Shown: positions 1 to 13,360 of the stretch, in pieces
How the letters are laid out: each line of letters opens with the position of its first letter
Numbering within the stretch: the first letter of the stretch is position 1
NCBI GenBank assembly: GCA_028673005.1
Contig: CM054116.1
Span: forward strand, 82,348,572-82,412,571
DNA from: Tanypteryx hageni
Taxonomy: Eukaryota > Arthropoda > Insecta > Odonata > Petaluridae
DNA: 64,000 bases
Reading direction: 5' to 3'
Program-made: the position numbers and the translations under genes
The notes under the pieces: generated by a model
Databases searched by the model: none
What the model was told of the DNA's origin: nothing
Seen by the model: the letters and a program-made list of their open reading frames with translations, nothing else

Positions 1-1157
1 CGCTCAAAATCTTATTACAGCATAAACGTTTAAACTAAATTGAATTATATATCATATTTATGGATAATATCATTCATAATAGACACTCTAAAGAGATGAA
101 CGATATTGCGCAACAATTAAGTGTACTTTATTCTAGGATATTTTGAAACAAAAATCTGTTTGCTTTGAGTTATAAGCGTTTTTCTTTTAGTAGCGTACAC
201 AGTCGACCAAACGTATATATGTACGTATATGAGAAAGTTTGCACAATGTATATTGCGCCGTTTATTTTTCGTAGTTGTCAAATCTCAAGTTAGACTCCGC
301 CGATTAAAGTCAATTCCTATCACCATTTAATGAATACAGGACTTTGTATCAATTATACATTTTCGCTATGCCAAAGAGAAAAACTCACAAAATTCCGTAA
401 CTAATGTTCCTAATACCGAAATAAATTTTCAAATAACGAGAAAATTTAACTATCGTAAATTACTATTTTACTATGTTACAAACATAATTCGGAAGTCTGA
501 CGCCACAAAACGGTATATTACAGCAGCAAAAACGCAATAAATTTGGATCATATCGACGAAAGACATACGTCCAATTAATTTTCATGCCAAAATAATTGAA
601 TTTGCTAGGCATTAGCTTGGCTAAGAGCACCAAAATTCAAAGGGTGGCCATCTCTGAACGAGAAATAAAATGGCAAGGAAGAATCGCGTTAGGGAAAAGG
701 ATCGTTCTATTTGTTTGTGGGATGCTTAAGCTTTAGAATGAGGTAACGATTCCCTCCTTTCTCTACCTTATGAGCCCCAAGTAATCATTTGGTCCCGCCC
801 CCTTTCACCATCCTTCTCTTTCGTTCTCCTTATCCCCTCTCTTAACTCCAGAACACTCGGCCCAACTGCTCCCTTGAACGTGCCCCGGAAAATGCAAACT
901 CTCAGTCACGTTCTCACTGCGGAGATGGCGTTGGGTTGAATTGGGGATGGGTTTTATAGCTTTATGCATTCTCCATATTCTAATGCGAGACATAGGACTC
1001 ATATTTCACCCTCGTCCTCCAGGGTTTCTCCCTTTCTGTCCCTTCTAGTCCGCGCGCTCTCTCTCTCTACATTCATATACCCTCTTCCTCCTTGTCTCCC
1101 ATTATATCTGTCTCACTCCTTGTAAACACACTTCTTTTCCAAAATTCGCTTTTCAAT
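1..1157. other. Non-coding stretch, no gene seen
   Basis: AT-rich sequence without a credible coding frame on either strand. A short pyrimidine-rich patch with a (CT)n run lies around 1020-1130. The one short minus-strand frame near 805-1002 has no recognisable domain. Probably intron or intergenic. Confidence 0.6.
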
Positions 1158-1359
1158 GTGGTTCCCAAACTGCGAAGATCGAATGCTTTTGTTTTTTATG
1201 TTAAATATGGATAAGTTTAGGATAAAAGTAATTATATAGCAAATAAATTGTGTATAATAATCAGAATTGTTGTTAAATTCTATATTTATTTAGCAATGTA
1301 CGGGAATCGAGAAAAGGTCGGCTGCTTTAAGAGGGTTCCATAAAGTTTGGAAACTGCTG
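1158..1359. repeat. Possible hAT MITE remnant
   Basis: The left edge reads gtggttcccaaactgcg. The right edge, reverse-complemented, reads cagcagtttccaaacttta. This resembles the CAGTGGTTCCCAAACT termini of non-autonomous hAT elements seen elsewhere in the window (24.2 and 45.5 kb). No convincing 8-bp target duplication is visible, so the limits are approximate and the call is tentative. Confidence 0.35.
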
Positions 1360-4300
1360 GGTTAGCATAAGAAAACTAAGTATGACCCATAAACAAACTA
1401 GTACTGTACTAACTTTTCAGAAAATTATTAGAAACATTATTATAAAAGTTTGAATAACAGTTTGGCTCGGGAAAACTGATGAAATGTGTCAAACGAATTT
1501 ATTTAATTCAAAATGACAAAAAGCTTTCAAAATCACAAATATCTTTTTAAAAAAATTATTGATATTTTGGAAAATTACATTGCTTTCATGTAAATAAAAT
1601 GATAAATTAATTTTATGAAAAAATTAAACCATAATATGTTGTGACGGTTTAAAACAGGAACGGAAATTCTTGAAAGTTCTCTATACTTAATTCCTCAGCG
1701 AAACGATCGGAAATTTCAGCGACGAATGATGAATTCCATGATTTTAATTGACCTCTACACACAAAGTACTTTCAATTTGTATCATCCCAAAATCAACGGG
1801 GTCGTTTTTTTCTCCTCTTGCTTTGTTTCCGAATCGTCTTTGAAGTTTTACTACTAAATGGCATTTTGAAACACAAAGGGAAAAAGAAGTTTGACTTAAA
1901 ATTTTCTACGGCTTTCACGGATCTGATCTCTATTATTCTTTTCAATTCAAAGTAAGAAGTATACGCTTCGTCATTCTCTCGACCTAAATTTCATTACCTT
2001 CATCTCCCTTTATTCTCGTGTACCGAGAGACGGAAAATGATGCACTGAAGTTGAATAATGAAATAACCTTTTTTAACCGATTTTATTCAAGCAGAAATTA
2101 TTAAAGGAAAATATGAGACAGGATTATCTCACGAATAATTTTAAAACGATTTTAGTTTTAAATAGAAAATCCTATTCACCCATAAAAACGTATACGTGGA
2201 AGATATAAAGTGTTACAAATAACACGCGCCAAATTTATTCTGGAGTTTTTTAACGTGATGTTTTGCAATATATTTTTGATGGGTTTATAACTTTACTTGA
2301 TAAAAATACTGCAATATAAATGTTAAATCACACGATAAAAAATATGAAGATGGAATAACCAATTTCAGTTCAATATAATTTTTAAATAAAAAATCGAATC
2401 CATCAATTTAATATTTAACAAGGAGCAATATTAGCCGTTATCAGAGATGATAAATTTTTCGATGAGCCATATTTTCGGTGAATCGAGTTTTGTACCCTTA
2501 ATATCTAATAGATTTTCTTCGCTTTCAGCTCTAGAGATGCCGACACACAATTTTATTTATAACCGGAAAAATAGTAGTTATAATATTATTGTTGGGTCTT
2601 GAAGTGAATTGATTATTACCGCAAATGCTATATTGAATGAAAGGTTCCACCATTTAAGTAACAGTAGGTAAATCCTGAATTCAAGGAAAACATAAAAATG
2701 AAAGCGCTTATATTTCCAAGTCGGAAATTCGGCTTGAATTTAGTTTTGCCGAGTTTGGTGTAAAAGGATATTCCGCCTTAAAAATATTTTTTCTTACATA
2801 AACATTTCGCTGCAAATGACGAAAGGTAAACGTTACACAACGTGATATATGTTTAGGCAACATAATTGCAGTTGAAAATGATACGACTTCAGCTACCGAA
2901 GATGAGAGCTTAGCTCTCGAAATACGTATCCATTGAGTTTTCCAGAGTGATTGCGCGTTTGTGTGTGATTTCTTTTTTATTTAGGCTAGTTTCCGACAAC
3001 AGGTCCCTGTAGGCCATCGTCCTGCAAACTTGTAAGTATAAATTTATTAATATATTTTTCCCCTCTATTTTTATATTATTGACGTGATTGCTCACTTGGA
3101 TTATCTTACGGTTCAGGAGTTTTTATTTATTTCCAATATAATTGCAGATGTGTGTTGTACTGAAGATAGTAGAAACTTTGCGATGGAACCATTCCTAAAA
3201 TATCGCGTGGGACTAAACGAACGACACATTCTTGGAAAAACAGAGAGAGAGAGAACATCGGACGCATGATTGGAAAACATCCCACTCACAGTCTTCAGGG
3301 AAGGAAAACCAGACGATATTATTCCGAGAAAGGCATAGGTAAATTGACGCATCAATAAGCTTCCAGAAAATCGTGGCAACTGGCAATCCAAGTCGTCTCG
3401 AGGATGCCTTCCCTTCCGAAGATAAAAAAAAAATATTATCGCTTCACACGCTTGACGTCATTGCGAATTTTCCAATCAATAAAATACCACCCCGAAGGAT
3501 GAGGCCGGAGTAGGTGGTGTCGAGGTGCACGGATCCACAATGAGTTGCCTACTTCCTCCTTTTATTTGAGGGATCATCCGCGTTCCCCTCTCAAGTGTTC
3601 ATCCGGTCTACAGAGGGCCGTGAGGAAAAAAAAGTGAAGAAGGAAATTTCGGATTTCTTTAGCCGAAGGGTGGGGAGAGGAAAATGGCGAGATGTTATAA
3701 CGAGGCGGGTCTGGCGATGGCGGCAGAATCGAGTTCCGAACAAGAGTTCGTCTCGCCTTCAAAACGGAGAAAATCATTAATAGAACGACGAAGGCAGCTC
3801 TCGCGATTCACTCAAATTAAACGGGTAGAACGAGAAATTTAGCCATTATAAAATCTATCTAACGAACGCCTATCATTGGGTTGTCGAGTGGCATGGCAGA
3901 GCGTTTACCTCATAAATGAACGGTTTTTATTAAGATTCGTCATCACGAACGGATACGACCACTCTGGGAGATTTCGTCATAAGAAAGTCCCTTCCACCAT
4001 CATTATCGAACGTTGGACCACTACGATGCGAGTGTTCGTGGATAAAATCTGCAATTTATGGAAGTTTTGTTTTCAGCTTTTGTAATGTGATTTGTAAAAG
4101 GAGATGAAAAAATTGCGCCAAATTAGGACGATTTTGCTCGTCTCTGTGATTGCAAAGCCGATTTGCTTGATTTTAAAATATTGAAAAGTTTTTATAAGAT
4201 TTCGGTGCGCAAAATGTTTTTTCTAAAGATAGAAGTGGCGTACAAAAATTTTAACGCTAAGTTAATTGCCTATTCACCAATCTTAAAATAGTTAATCCAA

Positions 4301-4511
4301 AAATCAATAAAAATCGCGAAAATAGTATGCATAGGAAATTTTGTTTCGAGCCCATGGTGGTAGATTACGCTACTGGAACCGTGAGAAACAATTACAACTG
4401 AAACACAGCCACTATATTTAACCGAATAAATCAATTTAACTATATAGATAATAATTTTCTGTTATATATAATATTACGGACAATATTCACGTACTCTCTA
4501 AACATCTAGAT
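1360..4511. other. Non-coding stretch, no gene seen
   Basis: AT-rich DNA with many stops in all frames. Short open frames near 3084-3391 and 3574-3780 have no recognisable domain and overlap each other on opposite strands, as chance frames do. No tRNA, tandem array or transposon end could be supported. Confidence 0.55.
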
Positions 4512-4775
4512 CTGCGTTTCCCAAGCAGTGTGCCGCGAACAAAGTTTTGAGTGAGTAAATAAACGCTTAAATCTTTTTTCAAGTAAATTGGAAATGCTGT
4601 TTTTCGGGAAATAATTGTTCGTCAAATAAGTTGACAATGACGTAGTAGCAACAAAATAAACGCGTGAAAACGTTTTGATGCACTTATGCATAAATGTGTT
4701 ACTTTGTTTCAAGGTGGGGATGCCGCGAAATTATTTGTAAGAGTGCCGCGCCTACAGAACATTTGGGAAACTCTG
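4512..4775. mobile_element. hAT-type MITE with near-perfect 8-bp TSD
   Basis: A 264-bp non-autonomous element. The left end is ctgcgtttcccaagcag. The right end, reverse-complemented, is cagagtttcccaaatg. Both ends carry a nearby GTGCCGCG-type subterminal motif. It is flanked by atctagat (4504-4511) and atatagat (4776-4783), matching at 7 of 8 positions. Terminal CAG and an 8-bp duplication are the hAT signature. It has no coding capacity. It sits about 190 bp from the larger hAT relic at 4970 but has different termini, so it was probably moved by another hAT transposase. Confidence 0.75.
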
Positions 4776-4969
4776 ATATAGATACTTAGCATTAATTATT
4801 CAGAGCAAAATTTTCAAATATAACATCTAAAAAACGCCAGGTGATTCTACTGACCAAGGAAAATCTATAATGATTTTCATATGCTCCGTGAAAAACATTT
4901 CCAAGTTTCAATGAGCAAGCCTACAAAGAGATGAACTTTGACCAGGAATAACTTCCTCCTAGTAACGGA

Positions 4970-6421
4970 TAGGGATACGAAGAAAGTATCGATACTTTAC
5001 TCATATCGATAATTTCCTTTCGATACCAAGTAATTTTGTATTCGATTCTTTTCTTTCGATTTTCTACTCATATGCGTATATTTTTCTCAGTATCGAATCA
5101 AATGAGTACAAAAGTGAGGCACAATTGAGGTATGTAAAATCGTCCTCGTCTAGGCGCTACTATTCGTGTAGAGTACAAATCGTCACGAGGTTTACCATGG
5201 CACCTCCAAAGAGTAATATTTGGAAGTTTTTCAATAGAATTAACAAGGACACTGCTTCGTGTAAAACTTGTTTCAAAGTATTGAAAACTTGTGGAAATAC
5301 ATTGAATATGAAGAAACATTTGAATAAGCACCAAAAAAAGTAAGTTTACAGTTACGTTATAAATATTCCATTATCTTTATTCATTTTAAATCGGCATTTT
5401 AATGAATAATGTGACATACTGGGTGGTATGCATAAAAAGTAGCAAAAGGAAAAGCTTTTGCTTCGAAACTTTATGCATGTGAATCGTAGGAATTGCTACA
5501 AAACCGAAGGAAAAGCATATGTTGAAGTTGCTTCAACCATTGGATTACATTACCAAGGAGATTGCTGGGGAAAAATTTGTAACGCTGAGCAAAGTGATTC
5601 CACTTATCCATTGCTTAAAATCAGTTGCAATCTATTGGAATTACTGCGGAAAATGACATTGTTAGACAGGTAAAAGAAACACTGCTGAGCGAAATTAATC
5701 ACAGGTTTGCTCTTATTGCGGAGTCTCATCTGTTAGCTATATCCAATTTATTAGAGCCGCGATTTAAAAACATACATTTTATTGATATCAAGGCTTGTGC
5801 AAAGGCTCAATCTAATATCCGTTCCTTAATTAGAAGTGAGGCATCAAAGCAGTGACACAGACAGTGATTTTACTCTGAATACAGAATCCGAGTATGACTT
5901 ATGGAGCCACCACAAAGTATTGGCCCATGGCAAGCAAAAAAAGAAAACAAATACCTTTGAGGAAAGAGATGAGCTGTCTGTGTATTTATCAAATTCAGTT
6001 TCTCCTCTCTCCTCTTATCCTTTGAAGACCTGGGATGATATGAAGTGTGTTTTACCCAATCTTTACAAGCTTGCACAGGCGTACTTGACAATTCCTGCCA
6101 CATCGGTGCCTGCAGAACGTCTCTTTTCTAAGGCGGGGACAACCGTAACGAAAGCAAGGAATCGGTTAACGGGTAGCCGCCTGGAAAAGCTCATGTTTTT
6201 GGGAGATTGCACAGAGGAGAAGTGGGAGATGTAGATTTTATTGTACTTTGAAGAATGTGCCTTAATTATTTCAATAAATATAATATTTTTAATTGTTTTG
6301 ATTTGATTCCTACTCATAGACGAATGTGCCTTTTCTTACTACTTTTGTGGTATCGATACTTTTCATTCGATACATTATATGAGTAAGGTATCGATTCTAT
6401 CGTTTCGATTTCTTATCCCTA
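4970..6421 (+). mobile_element. Relic hAT element with transposase remains
   Basis: The 1452-bp element starts tagggatacgaa and ends ttcttatcccta, so its tips are inverted repeats beginning TAGGGATA. The flanks gtaacgga (4962-4969) and gttacgga (6422-6429) are an 8-bp target duplication matching at 7 of 8 positions. Several cgatac/gtatcg words lie close to both ends, as expected for subterminal transposase binding sites. Inside are the remains of a transposase (separate entry). Divergence of the TSD and frameshifts in the gene indicate an old, immobile copy. Confidence 0.85.
5197..6234 (+). pseudogene. hAT transposase pseudogene (BED finger + hAT C-terminal dimerisation region)
   Basis: A broken hAT transposase. 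The first segment (5197-5339) begins MAPPKSNIWKFF and has a BED-type zinc finger: the aromatic W/FF, then C-x2-C (SCKTC), then H-x3-H (KKHLNKH). It ends at a good GTAAGT donor at 5340. Downstream, three pieces in three different frames align with the rest of a hAT protein: one from about 5528 (including TKEIAGEKFVTLSKVIPL), one at about 5625-5855, and one at 5836-6234. The last contains YLTIPATSVPAERLFSKAG, the hallmark hAT dimerisation motif, and stops at 6232. At least two frameshifts, and most of the RNase H-like catalytic core appears to be missing. In a live element this protein would excise and insert DNA with 8-bp duplications. The closest general type is the zinc-finger BED-domain (ZBED) hAT group. 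Confidence 0.85.
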
Positions 6422-6429
6422 GTTACGGA

Positions 6430-9400
6430 TATATCGTTGGTAGTTACGGAGTAAAATCATTATTATAGAGCAATTTTAATAGACTATATGGATTCGACTA
6501 TAAAACAAGTGTGCAATCAATTCTGTATACCCTTTCATGATTTTATAATATCTTTATTCATTAGACAAGGAGAAGCTTAGGAGTGGGAAGATCGTCTGCT
6601 TCCTCCGTAGCAGCCCGTACACGGCAAAAGACAAGGAGAACCGACACGAGGATTCCACATAAATCGATTTTAAATAGCTTTCAAAACTAAATCATCTAAT
6701 GTTCGGGTCCTTGATTCGTTCCTTGCTCGTTCATTCAAGGATCCATTCATCCCGCATACAACTCCGAAATTATGAATTCAATTTCGGCTTCGAGGAAAGA
6801 GAGACGGGGAGAGATAGATACAGAAAGAGAGGGAAAGACGGATGAGATGGTGTTCCCTGTGATGGTGAAGACATCTCGTGGATCGAGTTAAACTACAAGC
6901 TTCACTTCCAACCTCCCATCTCTGTAACTGGGTGCGAAGAACGTCGCGAAAAAGAATGAATTTGCGATGTCAAAAGGGAGGAACAGAATAATGGAAAAGA
7001 ACATGGGCCGCATTTAAAAGAGAGAAGAGGCAGCGGGCTAACAAGGGACGTCGGGACAAATCGGGGTCTTTGAGGTTAGCGCCACAAATGTGGATTCGTA
7101 TTTTTTTTAAGGCTTCAAAAGAATGAAAGGAGTGGGTATCGCTCTTTCATAACAACTAGACGTCATCAAAAAAGGAAATTTGTCAGAACTCCAATGAATC
7201 TCTAAAGAGTAAATTTCGATGCAATATAGAGTTATTACATTTTCATTTACGGTTATACGAAATAAAGGAAGTATATAGATGAATTTTGCTAAGAAATAAA
7301 ACACAATTCTCTTGAGTATTGAATACAGATGTATCTGCTGATACATGTGGCAACAACTCACTGGATTTAACTCATTATATTCTTGATATTAATGCTAAAT
7401 AAGTTTTTTTTTTTACTTTTGCAAAGTTTGAATACGAAAAGATATATGGAAAGTAATCGAGATAAAATTATATCAATACTTAGGTAAATAAAACATATTA
7501 GTTATCAGATGCTCAGTAGTCATTGCTTTATTGATTGGTCTAATAAAATATCACGTGTTAAATATTTAGCTGAATAAATTATATTCCAATATTTCTATAT
7601 TAAAAAACAACGGAGTGAAATTCAGCACAGAAACAGAAAATCAGTAGTGATGTTAAATATATTCTGAACGTGGAATGAACGAGTATACTCGCTTTCCAGT
7701 ATTACAGATAAATATTACTCGCTATAGAGACACACGAGGAACATAATCCTTTCGATAAAGGAACGCGGACGATTCCTTAGCAAAAGGAATTTCGCCCGAT
7801 TTCCCACTGTCTTCCTAAAGAGGGACGCTATGCCACTCTCTTTTGCATGGGAGAAAGAAACGAACCCTAAGGGAACAGACCGAGGAATCCCCAAAGGAGC
7901 ATCAAATGTTCCCGCTATGTAGGCGCCTCGCTACACATTCACGTCCACCCTCCTTCCTTCTTATCCCGCATCTGCTTCGCTTTATTCTTTAATTTTGAAG
8001 AAAGAATCTCCCTCTCGATACGCGAAATTTCCTCCGAAAAAATGAATAAAATAAACAAGGTCTCAGAAAGATGACTTGAGGCACATTCGCGAGGTTTTTT
8101 TACCTCCGAACGCGATATCCTTGCGCGGCACGGCTCGAATCAGATGCACATCTTTCGTTACGTCCGTCTCTCCATCACTCGAGCCAAATCGGGTGTAAGA
8201 ACGAACAAAGGTAGAGAAAGAGAGCGACGGGAGAAAAAAAGGGTCACAGAGAAGAGACAACACCCCATATCCCCTTATCCGAGATTTTTTAATAAAAAAC
8301 AAAAGGAAAAGGGATGGAGCCGCGCAAGACAAAGGGGATTTTTTTTCTATTTTTTCGGACCCGGAAAGATAAAGAGGCAGATCTAACACGCCACCATCTC
8401 TTCTCCCACTCCCTCGAGGAAAAGGAGGGATGGACATTTTTTAAAGGGTCGAGAGAGGCGAGCCGGAGATAAAGAGGACTGCTTGCGGGAATGATGAGGA
8501 GAAGGGAGAGAAGAGAGAAAAGCGAAAGGGAAAAAGCGCCAATACTTTTCTGCGAGGTGGCATTCTTATCACCAAAACATCGCGCTCCATTTTCTGCCGG
8601 TTTTTTTCCTAAAAAATACGTGCAAAGAAGTCGTCTCGCTTGAAATTCGGAGAAATTTAGGCTCGCAAGAGACCAAGGCTAAGGCTGGAAGAGTAGTTTC
8701 CATGAATTTAAAAAGAGATGGAAAGATTGGTTAAGGGGTTAACCGCTGAAATTCAAAAGAGGAAAATAGGGGAGCAACTGTCATATCTTGCCGCTCGATT
8801 GATCACGTAGTGGCCTGAGCGGACCAAAAAGAAAAAGAAAAATGAAATTGACTCCGCGGTAAAATGACAGCGATTTGGTGGATGAACTCTCACATTATTT
8901 GGAAGAACTCCATTGAAATATTTCAAGATAAAACTTAAAGTCAATAAAAAGGGATAATTTATTTCTTCAACAAGAATAACTTTAAAACTTATCAAATGTA
9001 ATAAAAATGTAGTTGTCATATATAAACATGGTAATAGCTATTTGTTTGGCAAAATTTTACCAGATACTATGCATTTCCTAGTAATATAAGTATGATTAGC
9101 GGGGATGAATGGGTAATGAAGATGAAAGTATTCCTAACTATTGCTTTCAGTTAACAAGTCAATAAAAGATGTGGACGTTTGTTCCAAAAATGTATTCGAG
9201 GAATGAATTTATCGGTGAGGATGTCTCTCTCTCTTAGTCTTTAAGGCGATTCTTAAAAATTTATCTTCGTATATCATTCAGCAAGAATATCCTTAAAAGG
9301 TTGGAACACGTGCCTGCAAAATCTACACAACAGAAAAAAAAATTAAAAAACGTGTCCTTCACTCAAACAGAAAAACACAAGGCTTCTTCCACACAACCGG

Positions 9401-10404
9401 AACAAAATGAGTTTTGAAGAAGAAAATCCGGGACATTAAAAAAATGGGACAATAAAAATTTTGTTATTTTTAGATGTTCTATGCTCTATATTTGAAATAA
9501 AAACGTTTATAAAGGAGAAAGTAAATTTTTATTTATTGTAACAACAATTTAATTTATATACTTCATTAATAATTTAGCAGTATTACAATAAAGTGGTCAA
9601 AGGTGTATTTAGTCATATTTTAGAGTACTTATACCCGCCTTAATCAAATTTAGATCTTTTTCATCATCTCATAAAAATCTTTACAGGTCAAATGTAAGTA
9701 AAATTTACATAATAAAATGCAATCGATTGTTTTTTAATCTAGGCGATTTTGTTCGTAAGACCACTGAACATTTATCTGTGAAAATATTCTTTCCACAATT
9801 ACATTATGTACCAGAATGACAAACAAAAAGCTACATAGTTTTTCAATTTTCGAGGTCTGTTCCTGAAATTAAAATTTCGAAAAAAACAATGACCACTGAC
9901 AGTAACAAGTTCTATTAATCCAGTCATCATTCCTTTCTTTCAGCTCTTTTAAAATTTCATTTTAAGTCCAGAAAACTAATTTAGCAATAAGTTTTCATTA
10001 ATTTGAAATTCCATGTCAATAAAATTTTTACACATAATTTGTACTTCTTCCCAAATTGGTGTACTTTTTAATAGCATCCATTTCATATACGTATTTTAAT
10101 TTATTTAAGGATTCAATCCAGTATTCTAGCTATTCAGAAGTTGTTTTATACACATAAAATATTTCATATTTAAATGATTTTATTTCTTCCCCCTTAATAT
10201 TAAAATATTGTACGCATTTAAGGGAACAAATTTTCTTTAATGCGTAATTTTAGCATATCGATCGTCTCTTGCGCGTAACTCATAATCCCTTTTATGCAAT
10301 TTTGCGAACATTCCATTTTTAGTATTTACTTGTTGAAAAAATCTGATGTGGCCACCAGATGGCTTTCTCCATACCTGTAATATTTCTGAAAATTCCAAAG
10401 AGGC
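6430..10404. other. Non-coding stretch, no gene seen
   Basis: No supportable gene. Frames near 8063-8437 and 8144-8386 lie opposite each other in a lysine/arginine-rich purine-biased patch and are likely chance. Around 9425 there is a short ccgggacatt motif like that near the transposon end at 11.8 kb, possibly a left end of the same family, but no matching terminal repeat could be paired. The remainder is plain AT-rich DNA. Confidence 0.5.
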
Positions 10405-11041
10405 TACATAATAATAAATATTTTAAGAAACTGCGAGAAAATTTTAGACTTAACAAAGAACAGAAATAAATTCAAACCATAACCTTCTTATATTGGATAT
10501 AGCCACAAAGCTCCAAGAATTAAATAAATTAAAAGGAGCGTGTAAGATGTAACTAAGCGTCAATTGTTAACAATAGTCGTCGTTAGGTGGCGTGGTGGTG
10601 GTAGGCAAATAATTTAGTATTTAAGATATCTCTATAAAAATGCATTACATGGGAAAATGTTTCAAACAAAGGTTTTATAGAGTTACATTTCCTACAACGT
10701 TTATTCCATTATGTTTTTAAATATATCAAATATTAAAGCATATATCCCAAAATAACGGATGTGACAAGAGTAAACACCAACTGGCTGACCGATTTTTATC
10801 AAAAACTAATTAATTCTTGTGACTGTCAAAAAATGTTAAATATCGAATTTCGCAATGACCTGATTAATAGTTTATGAGTTAGAGCACCCACAATAAAGCT
10901 GTCACATGCATACACACACAGGCATCATCGAGAAAATGGTCAAAACGTGTTCAGGGGTCATCAAAACATTTATTTCCGTTAAAATCTCGAAATCGATTTT
11001 TTTCATGAAAATAATATATTCCCCTATACTACGTATGGAGA
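10405..11041 (+). repeat. Dispersed repeat family, copy A
   Basis: About 640 bp that aligns along its length with 16368-16985. Shared landmarks in order: ataataaata, caaagaacagaaat, ggagcgt/ggagcat, ggaaaaatgtttcaaacaaa-like block, gatgtgacaagagtaaac, gagttagagcaccca, gtcaaaacgtgttcagggg and a final ctatact(a/t)cgtat. It has no coding frame. The 3' boundary is sharp in both copies and the 5' boundary is soft. This fits a non-coding retroelement tail or non-autonomous transposon, but I cannot assign the family. Confidence 0.75.
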
Positions 11042-11789
11042 AAATAAAAAAGCAAGCTCACGATGCATAACATGGAAGTAAGTTTCATTTAGTAGTGATT
11101 CAAAAAAATTACAATACATTTCGGGGACTTTTTTTTACAAAACACACAAACAATCAACCGCACACGTGTACTTCTTTTTTCTTCAGAAAATGGCTGTTGA
11201 ACGACAACGTAGCAGGGGCGTAGAAAGATTGTAGAAAATTCGAGGCCGTTAAATATCCCATTTCGAAATTTTCCGAAGAAATGGTAAGCGAGGATAGGGA
11301 ATGGTGTTCTAGGAAGAAAGGGCACCCCAGGGACGTATGTTCTCGATACTTCGCATTGAAAACAAAGTTGGGCGAACTAGCAATGGAAAGAACATTTCAA
11401 CGCAGATTGCGACCACTGTCTTGGAGGCTGTAATACGAAAATTTTACCTGGGTTCCAATAAAACTCGACGAATATTTACGTTGTGTGGGATTTCGCCGTT
11501 TAACGCCTAGAAATGTGCTCTAGGATGCTGCACTGGGTGCACTCAAAATCTGCTCTAATAAGGCCGCGTACAGATAGCAGAGGAGGAAGGGGAAAATATG
11601 CCCAGCTGTCATTCTTATTTTATTATAATCGGCTCTTGGTGAACTTCCGCGCATCATTGGTTTTTCTAGCACTTGGAATGCGAATACCAATTATGAAGTC
11701 GTATTTGGTAGATCGAGTTTGAGGTTCAAAATGATTTTGTCCAAACAAAGAAGTAAAACCTGCTTGTTAAACCATTACACTAACAATAA

Positions 11790-11905
11790 AAAAAAAACCG
11801 GGACATTAATGCGTCACGAAAGAAAATTTCGGGACAAGGGAACAAAACTCTGATAACCGGGACGAATTCCGGAGAATCGGAACGTCTGGTCATCCTACCC
11901 ATACA
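11790..11905 (+). repeat. Probable DNA-transposon right end (CCGGGAC family)
   Basis: Contains repeated ccgggac/gggacaag words and finishes ggtcatcctacc. An end of the same style lies at 27960-28065 (ggttatcctatc with several cccgga words). The shared tip reads TAGGAT(G/A)ACCAGA when reverse-complemented. No left end could be paired with it, so element length is unknown. Tentative. Confidence 0.35.
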
Positions 11906-12539
11906 TAACCATAAATTTAAAGGAAAAAAGGAGTGACTCGTTTAGCCACTTATTTTCTTCAAAAAACGACAATTTTACATACGTGCAAATTTCATCGAAA
12001 AATAAATCCATTTGTAGCGCAGATGAGATCTCCTCTCCTAATCTGGGTATCAAAAATTATTTTAAATATGCGCAAAGAGTTTAAATCTTTTCACATATGG
12101 CTTTATCTACAAAATAACTGCCTAGCGACTAGCATATATAAAATAAAACAATCGAAACAAAAGCGGAATATTTTACAAAAGCTAAATCTACTAGAGGCGC
12201 TAAAATCTCCTCAAAGAGATTAATTCTTCTAAAACTTATCCTCTAATTTCTGACAGTAAAAACATACGGATCTTTTGTTTAAGCCAGCAAGAAGCAAAAA
12301 GAACGATAAATAGGATGAGATGAAAAACTAAAGTCGGATGAGGGATGTGGAGGGAGGGTGAGAGAAAGTCTTTATGAGTAGCAGTCGACTTTAATATCTC
12401 GCCGAAATGAGAGCGAGAGACTGCGCAGTGATTAGTAAGACGTGGCGAACAATGGCCATGTCAAAAATCTCGGCAAGGATTATTACATCTGGATGTGTTT
12501 CGGCGGGAATTCTGGGTATTACTGAGAGCCGAAAGAGAG

Positions 12540-13360
12540 AGAGGGAGTGTAGGGATGAAGGAACGGAGGTATGGACGGAAAAAGAGAGGAATGGAGGGAG
12601 TAAGGGATGGAAAAAGGGATGTATGGAAGGAGAAAGGGTGAATTGGAGGGAGAGAGTGGAGGGAATTGAGGGAGGGAGTGGAGGGAGGGAGTAGAATGAG
12701 AGAGTGGAGGGAGGGAGTGAGAGAGGGAGTGGAGGGAGGGAGTGGAGGGAGGGAGTGGAGGGAGGGAGTGGAGGGAGGGAGTGGAGGGAGGGAGTGGAGG
12801 GAGGGAGTGGAGGGAGGGAGTGGAGGGTTGGAGTGGAGGGAGGTATGAAAGGAGAAAGGGAGGAATGAAGGGAGGAATGAAGGGAGGAAAGAAGGGAGGG
12901 AGTGGAGGAAGGGCAGGAGAGAGGGAGGGTGGAAGGAAGGAGGGAAGGGAGAGATTGAGGGAGGGAGAGAAGGGAGGAAAGGAAGGAATGGAGGAAGGAG
13001 AAATGGTGAAGGGAGGAAGGGATAATAGGGGAAGAACGGATGAAGGGATGAAAGAAGGGTTAGAGGGGGGGAGGGAAGGTGAAGTGAAGAGAGAGGGATT
13101 AATTGATCGAGAAAGGGTGGGATTAATCGATCGAGAAAGGGTGTGAATAATTGATCGAGAAAGGAGTGGAAGAATAGATGAGAAGCGAGAGAAGGAATGA
13201 AGACGAGGGAAGAGAATGGAGTAAGGGAAACAATGTGGGAGGCGAAAAGAGAGGAAGAAAAATGGAGTGAGGAAAAATGTAGCTCGAGACATATGAAGAT
13301 AAAAGATGATAATGAGAAGGAAAGGAAAAGAGAGAAAGAAAGAAAGGCGGGGAGAAGGTT
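12540..13360. repeat. Homopurine block with 13-bp minisatellite
   Basis: About 800 bp almost entirely purine on the + strand. At 12656-12845 the unit gtggagggaggga (13 bp) repeats in tandem with few changes; further along, unit order decays into irregular ggagggaa-type repeats. Long apparent frames across it on both strands (for example 12461-13408, minus, Ser/Pro/Leu-rich) are artefacts of the biased composition. Long G-tract purine DNA can adopt triplex or G-quadruplex structures, a general property and not shown here. Confidence 0.9.

Noticed and set aside
8063..8437. 124-codon minus-strand frame
   Set aside because: Opposed by an open plus frame over the same DNA and lacks any recognisable domain or splice context.
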